Origin: Bacteroidota bacterium
GTDB lineage: Bacteria; Bacteroidota; Bacteroidia; AKYH767-A; OLB10
Assembly (NCBI GenBank): GCA_018268195.1
Contig: JAFDWZ010000035.1
Coordinates: 1-64,000 of the forward strand
Length of the DNA stretch: 64,000 nucleotides
Reading direction: 5' to 3'
Shown: positions 10,880 to 20,200 of the stretch, piece after piece
Layout: every line of letters begins with the position of its first letter
How positions within the stretch are numbered: the stretch's first letter is position 1
The notes under the pieces: generated by a model
Told to the model about the DNA's origin: nothing
Seen by the model: only the letters and a program-made list of their open reading frames with translations
The model's database searches: none
Made by a program: the position numbers and the translations under genes

Positions 10880-13800
10880 TGTTTTTAAGAAAAATAATTT
10901 CTATTGCTTTTGTTATTATTATACCTTGCATAAATCTGTTTGCACAGAGTGATTATGTGATTTATAATTATACTACAAAAAACGGATTGCCAGAAAATAA
11001 TATACTGAAGCTTTATATGGCTCAGGATGAATATTTATGGATAGCCTACACCAATGGCCTGATTCGTTTTGACGGAAATAATTTCAAAAAGATTTACACC
11101 TCTAAAACACCTCTTCCAAATGTGTTTATCAACAAAACACTTTCAGGAAAACAATACATGATGGATGCCAGCGGCTACATCCTTGAGTTCAACAACAATT
11201 CCATTGACACGTTGCGCGAAGGGAAAGACAATGTGCTTAATTATCTTAATATTAAAGGTGCGTTGCCGGATATCAGCACCTATTTTGAGCTAACTACACC
11301 ACATGTAAACAAAACTGTTGACAAAAGTTGGGACACCAATCCACTCATAATGTTTCCTCTTAACACCAAAGAATACATTGTGAGAACTCATTCGGGCATT
11401 GCTTGGTTTAATGGTACATCTAAAATTAAAGAATTAAATCTTCAATCATATAAAGATTTAAAATTTTTCAGCGCTTCAGACAATATTTATTTTTTTCATG
11501 ATAAAAATAATCTGAGTCGAATAAATCTAAAAACCTGGCAGGTAGAACCCTGTACGCTAAGTGGTAGATTAAACACTACCAATATTTCCATTAACAATAT
11601 CATACGCCTCTATTGGAATTCTAATAACTCCGATCCTTGTTTTCAGTATGAATATAGTTTATATCAGATAGAAGCCGACACTCTGAATCCAAACCATTTA
11701 ATTACAGATTTAATTATTAAAACACTCCCTCAAAACACTTTGATTTCTTCTGTTATTTATTCCAAAAAACAACAAATGGTTTTTATTGCTACAGATATTA
11801 AAGGCCTTTATGTTTACAAAAAAAATTATTTCAAAACACTTTCTTATAATAAACTTGAACCGGGAACTAACAACACTTATTTCTGCATGGTAGCTCTTGA
11901 CAGCAATACTATTTACACCGACTGGAACAGGGAGTTTACCATCCAAGGAGCTAAAAAAAGCCGATTTAATCTTATCCGAAACTACTCTGAAAATATTCTT
12001 AAAGACAAAAGGAATAATTTATGGTATGCCGAGAATAATAACCTTGTATGTTTTAACCCTACTACCGGCACTAAGAAAACCATTTATAATCCAACGGGAG
12101 AACTGCCTTTATGTTATTACGAAGAAGGTGACTCTATATGGGTTGGTATGATAAAAAGTTTTGGTTGCATTATCAATGACTCTATAAAACATATTTATAC
12201 ATTCGATAATAATCAGTCGAATTTTAATATACTCCAGATAACACGTTTTGAAAACAAACTTTGGATTTGTAGTTATACGGGCATATATCGTTTCGATTCA
12301 TCAACTAGAACTATTGATACTCTTCACGCCTTGTCATCCAAATACCCTTACAACATCACTATTATGGATGACTATGTTCTAATGGGAACATTTGGCAGAG
12401 GCTATTTCATGTATCATAACAATCAGGTAAAACTAATGTCATCCGGAGGTAATGATGCACTCAAACAGATTCATACTTTTATACGTGATAAAAATAATTA
12501 CGTATGGTTGGTTGCCAACACAGGGATATTCAAAACCAAATTCAGTGATTTAGTAAAACATTTTAATGATAGCAGCTATAACATATCCTACATTCAATAC
12601 AATGAAGAAAACGGAATTACAAACCCTGAATTTAATGGTGGTGGCGAACCTGCTTATATCCGTCTCAAAAACGGATATGTTTCACTTCCAAATGTTGAAG
12701 GATTAGTTTGGTTTATTCCTGAACAAATTACAGATGCGCCTTTCAATCAGCCGTTAAAAATTGAAAAGTTTCTTGTTGATGATGTCATTTATAACGACAC
12801 GGTAGCTCCACTTCTTTCCTCTGCTACTGAAAACATTCGCATTGAATTTTCAAGCCCATTTTGGGGTAATGCAGATAACCTTAAAATTGAATACATGCTG
12901 AAAGGTTATAACAAACAGTGGATCACATTGGCTCCGACTCATACAGTATTGGAATTTACAGGTTTAAAATCAGGCAACTATACGCTCCTTATTCGTAAGC
13001 TGAATGGCCTGAGTGATTCTGATAAATATATTACCGCATCATTCAGCTTTAGCATTAAAAAGAAGTATTATGAAATGCTTTGGTTCTGGCCGTTGATGCT
13101 GATATTAGCCATATTAATAATTATAATAGCAGCTAGATTATATGCACGTAATATCACAAGAAAAAATATCTTATTGGAAGAAAATGTACGATTACGAACA
13201 GCCGAACTCACCAAAGCAAACAATGAACTTATACAATCTGTTGGTATCAAAGATAAATTGATTTCCATTATTTCGCATGACATCGTAACACCTTTGAGAT
13301 TTATCAGTATAGTGGCACGAAAAAGTTCCGGTGAGAAAAACAAATTAGACTCTAATCAATTACATACTTTATTAGGTGAAATACGTAACACCACCGAAAA
13401 GCTGCACGACAATGCTCAAAATATTCTCCTTTGGATTAAGCAACAGAATAAACGTATTGCCGTAATAAAATCGAACATTGCCATAGGTGCTCTTACAGAG
13501 GAAATCACTGAGCAGTTACAGGATATTGCTGCAAGTAACAACAGTGTTATTATCAACAAAGTATCACACGATGATATCATACATTCTGATGAGAATATAC
13601 TTTCCATCATCATACACAACATTGTGTCCAATGCCATAAAGTTTACCAACAATGGAAAAATAGAATTTTCTTCAGATTATTTTCCGTCTTATTATGAAAT
13701 CAGAATTGAAGATAATGGCAGTGGCATGACTTCGGAACAACTTGACCGAATTCATAAAATATTAAATAAAGACATCACCGCTCAGCCGGAACAATCAATG

Positions 13801-13929
13801 AATAAGCATGGCTTTGGACTTGGTTATATAATTATTTCAGAACTTGCTGCACTAGTGAACATTTCGGTTACGGTTAACAGTCAACCGGAAAAAGGAACTA
13901 CCGTGGTTCTTAAAATTCCACATGTGTAA
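10879..13929 (+). CDS. Two-component sensor histidine kinase with beta-propeller sensor
   Basis: This is a 1,016-residue membrane kinase. A signal peptide (1-22, ending LFAQ) precedes a large periplasmic sensor of propeller-type repeats (for example YLWIAYTNGLIRFDG) and a Y_Y_Y-like domain (about 640-725). One membrane helix lies at about 732-755. A coiled linker then leads to a HisKA domain with H800 (ISHDIVTPL) and an HATPase_c domain (N box HNIVSNAIKF near 912, G1 DNGSGM near 944, G2 GFGLGY near 977). No receiver domain is attached; the response regulator is the separate upstream gene, overlapping by one base. The family usually senses periplasmic ligands, often carbohydrates, but the ligand here is unknown. 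Its stop lies only four bases from that of the convergent phosphatase gene, with no terminator between. Confidence 0.93.
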   Translation: MFLRKIISIAFVIIIPCINLFAQSDYVIYNYTTKNGLPENNILKLYMAQDEYLWIAYTNGLIRFDGNNFKKIYTSKTPLPNVFINKTLSGKQYMMDASGYILEFNNNSIDTLREGKDNVLNYLNIKGALPDISTYFELTTPHVNKTVDKSWDTNPLIMFPLNTKEYIVRTHSGIAWFNGTSKIKELNLQSYKDLKFFSASDNIYFFHDKNNLSRINLKTWQVEPCTLSGRLNTTNISINNIIRLYWNSNNSDPCFQYEYSLYQIEADTLNPNHLITDLIIKTLPQNTLISSVIYSKKQQMVFIATDIKGLYVYKKNYFKTLSYNKLEPGTNNTYFCMVALDSNTIYTDWNREFTIQGAKKSRFNLIRNYSENILKDKRNNLWYAENNNLVCFNPTTGTKKTIYNPTGELPLCYYEEGDSIWVGMIKSFGCIINDSIKHIYTFDNNQSNFNILQITRFENKLWICSYTGIYRFDSSTRTIDTLHALSSKYPYNITIMDDYVLMGTFGRGYFMYHNNQVKLMSSGGNDALKQIHTFIRDKNNYVWLVANTGIFKTKFSDLVKHFNDSSYNISYIQYNEENGITNPEFNGGGEPAYIRLKNGYVSLPNVEGLVWFIPEQITDAPFNQPLKIEKFLVDDVIYNDTVAPLLSSATENIRIEFSSPFWGNADNLKIEYMLKGYNKQWITLAPTHTVLEFTGLKSGNYTLLIRKLNGLSDSDKYITASFSFSIKKKYYEMLWFWPLMLILAILIIIIAARLYARNITRKNILLEENVRLRTAELTKANNELIQSVGIKDKLISIISHDIVTPLRFISIVARKSSGEKNKLDSNQLHTLLGEIRNTTEKLHDNAQNILLWIKQQNKRIAVIKSNIAIGALTEEITEQLQDIAASNNSVIINKVSHDDIIHSDENILSIIIHNIVSNAIKFTNNGKIEFSSDYFPSYYEIRIEDNGSGMTSEQLDRIHKILNKDITAQPEQSMNKHGFGLGYIIISELAALVNISVTVNSQPEKGTTVVLKIPHV

Positions 13930-13933
13930 AAAA

Positions 13934-16900
13934 TTAATCTTTTATAAACCCTGCTCGTACAAGTTGATTGTTTGTTTTTACTATCAGAAAATAATAACCT
14001 CCACTAAGTTTAGAAACATCTGTCTGCACAACACCTTGTTCATTTATTTCAGGAAAGGCTTCAGTAAAAATCACTTTTCCGCTAATATCTTTCACCCATA
14101 TCTGAACTGATTGAGTATTCTTGATGTCCTGCAGAGTAATTTGCAACTTATCTTTTACCGGATTCGGATAAACAAACATTGAAGGCAATTCACCGGCTTG
14201 AGTTTCACTAGTCTTTGCAGGTGACAAAGTTGTTGTAGAAAACGGCAGAGAATAAGATCTGATCAGCTTTAAAGATGCTTCACTTTCATCACAGTTACTC
14301 AAGCTTTTTACACTGATAATCCCGCCTGAAAAACCATTCAGAAAATTCACGGTAATACTCGGTGTGTTTTGACCCGCTACAATTATAGCATTTGATGGCA
14401 CTTCCCAAAGATAGCCTGTTGCACCGGCAACGGGATTTACGTAGTAAACTAATCCTGAATTCCCACCTATTGCAGCTCCTGGCCCTAAAATCACAGATGG
14501 AATTGCAGGCTTAGATGATACTGCAATGCAGCTTGCTTTTATATTCCGCAAACATGATTCCTTATTGGCAACACAGATAATTCCATCCGTAAATACAGAA
14601 TCGAATTCAGCCATCACTGAAAGTTGGTTTAAAACAGAAACGGGTGTCACCGAGCCATTAATTTTTATTCCGGCTGTTGCACTCCACCATGATGATGCCA
14701 GGGAAGTGAAGGAATTTACGAAATAGGCTGATGAGTCACCACCACAAGCAATCAATGACCCTGTCACATAGAGAGGTATGTTTTTTTGAGATGTGAGTAC
14801 AATTGTGTCGGCAGCACTACTTCCGCAAATATTATTTGCCGATACCCATATTTTATACGAAGGAAGAATGGATGTAAGCTCAAATTTTACAAGTGTATCA
14901 TTTACCGGTGATTTAAAATTAATACTTGCAACACCTGACCAATGGTAACCATCAGCATCCGTAACAGAATTAATCCAAACCGATTCACCTGATGATGGTG
15001 GACAAACAAACTGATTACCTGATTGAATGGTTGGCATTGCCGGTACACTGTCAACAACCTTTATTGCAACTGAATCAGACACATTACATCCTTGTGTATC
15101 ATGATAAGTGTAGGAGACAGTGTGTAATCCGCCACCTGCAGAAGAAGGATTAAAAGTAGAATCGGTAACACCAGCACCATTGAAAAAACCACCTGCAGGT
15201 GTCCCTTGTAGCGATATTGGTGAATGGCTGACACATAATTTCGTGAGCGGAGAGGAAATAACAGGAGTAACATCACATTGTTTAACAATACTGAATTCAT
15301 CAAGTACATGAGGATTCATCACCGTGTTATCTACAAATTTTACTGTGAGCGTATCGGCATTCACATCCAACAACAACGAACCGAGGTTTGCATTCAAATA
15401 GGAGCGCATAGCAGGATGTGGCCAGCTTGATTGCACACCTTCAACAACTCCTGAACATCCTGCCTGAACCATCACAATACCTTTGTAATTTTTTGCAGTT
15501 TGCTTTTTATAGGGAAAAGGAAGTGCTCCATAAGTACTATCTTCAATCATACTCGAATTAAGTGTAGAAGAGAATCCGTAATGTCCATCCAGAAAATAAG
15601 TACGTTCATATACGTGGCTATGCCCACTGAGAACAAGATCCGTTTTATACTGTTCCAAAATCGGCATAATGTTTTGTCTGATTTTTATCAAATCGTTTTC
15701 TGTATCTGAATCGTGCCCGCCTTTGGTATAGGGCGGATTATGAATCATTACGACTTTCCATTTTTGAGTTGTAGCAGCAAGGTCGTTTTGCAGCCATGTG
15801 AGCATGGTACTACCCGGGAGCAACAAACTTGGAGTGTTTGCTTCTAATGCAATTACATGTATTTTTCCGTAATCAAATGAGTAGTATGCTTCACTTCCCG
15901 AAGGCAATCCTCCACACTCTCCATTAGCGGGAAGTGAAAAAATATCGTAGTAAGGGCCCGTTTGTGTAATTGCATTGGCTGTATAATTTTCATGATTACC
16001 GGCAATGGTAAACAATGGAATGTTTTTAAGAATATCCTCGTAATGATTCTGGAAAAAAGCATCCTGATACTCCTGATCGGTTCCGGCCATATAAGCATTA
16101 TCACCAAGCATCCAAAGCATGTCAATTGGTGCATTTGCATTGTAATTTAAAAAAGCATCACGTACAGTATTCTGATCAACAGTATTGACACCTGTGTCTG
16201 CCATTATCCAGATACGCGAATGTTTGTTCTGCCCTGCTACAGGTGATGTTGAAAAATAATTAGATGAATCGCCTTGAAGTAGGGTAGTTAAATCTGTCAC
16301 AGCATAAAAATACTTTTGTTCCGGCTGTAAACCGGTGATTCTTATTTCATGGTCCGTTACCAAAACCGAATCCACAATATGCAGATTTAAAGAATCGGGA
16401 TGTGTACCATATTTAACTTCAGAAAAACAAGGAACATTGGTTCGCCATCTTACTGAAATTGCATCAGAAGATACCATTTGAAGATAGGGTTGTCTTATAA
16501 GTTGCGGAACATAATAGTCATAACCTACCAGTTCCATATCAAAACATAAATCGGAACTTGCAGGGTCATATTGATGCACTTCCACTGCAATCACATTCAC
16601 CCCTGACTGAAATGATGTTGGCAACAGAACAATAGTCTGAGGCACGGCACCATCATCTACAGCATCAGTAAATGCAAGTGTGGAATAACTGACAGCACTT
16701 GCCGGCATATTGGAGCGGAAAACTTCATTGCCGTTGATATATACTATTGCTCCATCATCACGAAGTAAGTTCAGATGATAAGAAGCATAAGCTGAGGGAT
16801 CCGGAATATTTATGGTTTTTCTGAAATAAGTGGTAATGTATTTATTGGAAGCATCAGGTCCATAACTGACAACTGTATTTTCATTGCCATCGCCATATCC

Positions 16901-17083
16901 TAATTTTCCATATCCTGATGCCCAGGCCGTATCACTGTAGCCATTACTTTTCCAAGCTGATGAAGGTATGTAACCACCATCAAAATATTTCCATTCATCA
17001 TGATACTGTACAAAAGTACTGTCAGCTATTATCGCTTTTGAAAAAGATAAACCAACAAGTAGCAATAGTAATTTAATCTTCAT
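13934..17083 (-). CDS. Secreted purple acid phosphatase-like metallophosphoesterase, T9SS cargo
   Basis: This is a 1,049-residue secreted protein: signal peptide (1-20), jelly-roll domain (about 21-190; WASGYGKLGYGDGNENT), an FN3-like purple-acid-phosphatase N domain (about 192-280; QPYLQM) and a metallophosphoesterase domain (about 285-590). The metal-site motifs present are MADTG (about 294), GDNAY (about 331), GNHENY (about 364), a VVMIHNPPY segment and GHSHVYER (about 487). PKD/Ig-like units follow, then a type A T9SS domain (about 968-1049; VYPNPVKDKL, KDISGKV, GGYYFLIV). The family hydrolyses phosphate monoesters with a two-metal centre. Release of phosphate at the cell surface is the likely role, but the substrate is not shown. 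It is a paralogue of the gene at 17209-22155, lying 125 bp downstream of it. Confidence 0.92.
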   Translation of the reverse strand: MKIKLLLLLVGLSFSKAIIADSTFVQYHDEWKYFDGGYIPSSAWKSNGYSDTAWASGYGKLGYGDGNENTVVSYGPDASNKYITTYFRKTINIPDPSAYASYHLNLLRDDGAIVYINGNEVFRSNMPASAVSYSTLAFTDAVDDGAVPQTIVLLPTSFQSGVNVIAVEVHQYDPASSDLCFDMELVGYDYYVPQLIRQPYLQMVSSDAISVRWRTNVPCFSEVKYGTHPDSLNLHIVDSVLVTDHEIRITGLQPEQKYFYAVTDLTTLLQGDSSNYFSTSPVAGQNKHSRIWIMADTGVNTVDQNTVRDAFLNYNANAPIDMLWMLGDNAYMAGTDQEYQDAFFQNHYEDILKNIPLFTIAGNHENYTANAITQTGPYYDIFSLPANGECGGLPSGSEAYYSFDYGKIHVIALEANTPSLLLPGSTMLTWLQNDLAATTQKWKVVMIHNPPYTKGGHDSDTENDLIKIRQNIMPILEQYKTDLVLSGHSHVYERTYFLDGHYGFSSTLNSSMIEDSTYGALPFPYKKQTAKNYKGIVMVQAGCSGVVEGVQSSWPHPAMRSYLNANLGSLLLDVNADTLTVKFVDNTVMNPHVLDEFSIVKQCDVTPVISSPLTKLCVSHSPISLQGTPAGGFFNGAGVTDSTFNPSSAGGGLHTVSYTYHDTQGCNVSDSVAIKVVDSVPAMPTIQSGNQFVCPPSSGESVWINSVTDADGYHWSGVASINFKSPVNDTLVKFELTSILPSYKIWVSANNICGSSAADTIVLTSQKNIPLYVTGSLIACGGDSSAYFVNSFTSLASSWWSATAGIKINGSVTPVSVLNQLSVMAEFDSVFTDGIICVANKESCLRNIKASCIAVSSKPAIPSVILGPGAAIGGNSGLVYYVNPVAGATGYLWEVPSNAIIVAGQNTPSITVNFLNGFSGGIISVKSLSNCDESEASLKLIRSYSLPFSTTTLSPAKTSETQAGELPSMFVYPNPVKDKLQITLQDIKNTQSVQIWVKDISGKVIFTEAFPEINEQGVVQTDVSKLSGGYYFLIVKTNNQLVRAGFIKD

Positions 17084-17156
17084 AACATATTATACGTTTT
17101 CATAGTAAGAAAGTTTATGACTTTTTACTGAAAAAACCATTGTGCTAATAAACAGA

Positions 17157-17184
17157 AATCCGGCCAGTATACCAAGCCGGACTT
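17157..17184 (-). terminator. Hairpin after the larger phosphatase gene
   Basis: TCCGGC (17159-17164) and GCCGGA (17176-17181) form a GC-rich stem about 25-50 bp beyond the stop of the 17209-22155 gene. On the minus strand a short, imperfect T-rich stretch follows. It separates the two phosphatase genes, so the smaller one may have its own promoter. Confidence 0.5.
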
Positions 17185-17208
17185 CATATTAAGTTTTACA
17201 CAATTTGT

Positions 17209-20200
17209 TTATTCCACAATCAGTCGTTTTGCAACTGTATGTCCATCAGCATCTGTGATTTTAAGAATATAAATTCCCGTGTGCAGGTCATTTCTGTCTA
17301 TACGTGCCTGACCATTGACAGATGTTAAGCGTATTGTTTCCTTACCTAAAATATCATACAATACCATGATTGCCTCCGGTGCATATCCTTTTAACTCTAC
17401 TATCGTAAAAGTATTGAAAGGGTTAGGAGATATGCTTACAGACTGATACTCTGAATCTGAATTCTCTTGCCCTGCAATTCTACAACTAATGAATGTAAGT
17501 TTGGACTTTGCAGAGAATCGTGAACAGCCGTTAAATGTTTGCATAACACGATAAGTGCCTGCCAAAGTAGCCACATAGGTTTGAGCATTTGCTCCCGGAA
17601 TATCAATATTATTAAGCTGCCACTGATAAGTTACACCGGAATAAGTATTTGATGTAAGTGTGGTTGAGGAACCGGTACAAATGGTGGTTCCTGCTGATGA
17701 AGTGAAAGTTGGCGTTGGATTGGTTTGCATGTTGAGTACTGCTGTATTGGATGTGACTTCAGGGCATCCGCCTACATTAATTTTTACATAATAACTCCCT
17801 GAACTAATTGCATTAAGGCTACTACCTGTGGCTCCTGCAACTAATGCATTATTTCTGTACCACTGATACACCGCACCACCTGTAGCATTCACTGAATATA
17901 ATTGTGAATTGCCACTACATATTGAAGTTATTCCTGATGGTGCAACAATACTATCGGCAGTGATAATATTTACAGCAATTATATTCGATTCCAATGACCC
18001 GCAATTTGCTGTCACTATAACTGAATAATTACCTGCCGCTGTTGCAGTAAACATTGATTGTGTTGCTCCCAAGAGAATATTACCATTAAGTTTCCACTGA
18101 TAAACAAGACCTGATCCTGTATTAGCCTGTAAAGTAACATTCCCTCCCGGGCAAAAACTTGTAGGACCATTTGCATTTATCTGTGCTTCCAATGAAATAA
18201 CATTTACTGTTACACCTGCCGATGTTGCACTTCCACAGGTTGTTGTTACCGTTACTGCGTAATTGCCCGCTACGGTGGCCATATAACTCTGTGCCGTTGC
18301 TCCTGCTATCGCTTGTCCGTTCAGCATCCACTGATAACCGCTACCCGCATTTGCACTCAGCAGCACACTGCCGCCCTGACATATCTCCTGAACTCCCGAT
18401 GGTGTTATGGTAGCCTGTTGGTTGCCGCCCGTGCTTACCGTAATGGTATTGCTTATAGAGGTACAACCTTTGGCTACACTGCACTGATATGCTCCTGCCT
18501 GTGTTACTGTATAACTCGTTGATGTAGCTCCTGCTATTGCATTGCCGTCTTTTATCCATTGATATACGGCTCCACTTACAGTATTTACTGTTAATGTTAC
18601 CGTTGATCCATTGCATAGTGACGTGCTGCCGCTCGCTGTTATGGTTGCCAATGGGCCTGCTGTTGCTGTTACTGTTATACTTGGCGATTTCTTCGAACAT
18701 CCATTCGCTGTTTGTTTTACACGGTACGATCCCGCTGTTGTTGCCGTATATATCTGTCCGGTTGCTCCTGATACCACAACTCCATTCTTCTCCCATTCAT
18801 ACGTTACGCCTGCATAAAAATTGGTCGTAAGGTCAACCGTACTGCCTACGCAGATATTCGTTGAGCCATTCGCACCTATCGTTGGTGTCGGATTATTGAT
18901 TACCGTTACTACCATACTGTTCGATTCTCCCGAACAGCCACTGCCTTGTGGTACTGTTATATAACAATAATATGTCCCTTGTTGTAAAGTAGTATAACTT
19001 GAACTCGTTGCTCCACTGATTGCACTATTATTCCTGTACCACTGATAGGTTATTCCTGCTCCTGTGGGTGCTGTCAATGTTACCGAACTTGCTGCACATA
19101 TCTCTGTCGAACCATTTGCCATAATCGTGGTGGACGATCCCATGGTTGCATTTACTGCATTCGAAACTGCCGTACACCCTGATGCATTAGTAATAACTAC
19201 TGCATAGCTTCCTGCTGTTGATACCTGTATTGTTGAACTTGTAGCTCCTGCAATGTTCGCTCCATCTTTCTGCCACTGATAGGCATATCCTGCACCACTG
19301 TTGGCTGCAAGCACAACCGGACCCGAACATACATCTACCGTTCCACTCGGACTCACTGTTGCTGTCAGCGATGTTACATTTACTGTTACACCTGCCGATG
19401 TTGCACTTCCACAGGTTGTTGTTACTGTTACTGCGTAATTGCCAGCTACGGTGGCCGTATAACTCTGTGCCGTTGCTCCTGCTATCGATTGTCCGTTCAG
19501 CATCCACTGATAACTGTTGCCTGCATTTGCACTCAGCAGCACACTGCCGCCCTGACATATCTCCTGAATTCCCGATGGTGTTATGGTAGCCTGTTGGTCG
19601 GTAACTGTAATTGTTGCAGTAGCTGCGTTAGTACAGAAACCATTTGTATAAGTATAAGTAATAACATGTGTTCCAACTCCTGCAACAGCCGGATTAAAAA
19701 TTCCGTTACTCACACCCACACCACTGTAAACACCTCCTGCCGGAGAACCACCGTTAAGTGTAAATGGGCTATTACCCACACATACAGGATTAAAAGTATT
19801 CAGAGCTACTGTTGCATTACATTGCTTTACAATTTCAAACTGATCATATACAACAGGATTTGGCAAAGTATTATCAATAAATTTCGCTTTTAAAGTATCG
19901 CCATCAACATCAATAACCATGCTACCATATTTCGAATCCGAATAACTGTACATTGCAGGATGTGGCCAGCCGGCAGAAACTGATTCAACAATACCACCCG
20001 TTCCTGCAACAGCATAAACAGTACCATCAAAGTTATTGGATGCTGATTTTATATATGGCGTAGCAGTACCACCGCTACCTCCATCTACTTTGTATGAACT
20101 GTTAAAGGTATTGGAATACCCATAATGTCCTTTTAGCATAAAGCTTCTTTCATAATTATGACTGTGTCCGCTTAAAACTAAATCCACTTTATATTGCTCA

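Noticed and set aside
18122-19893. Repetitive ORFs on both strands inside the Ig-repeat region
   Set aside because: They are out-of-frame reads of the Ig repeats; their similarity to each other only reflects the DNA repeat.
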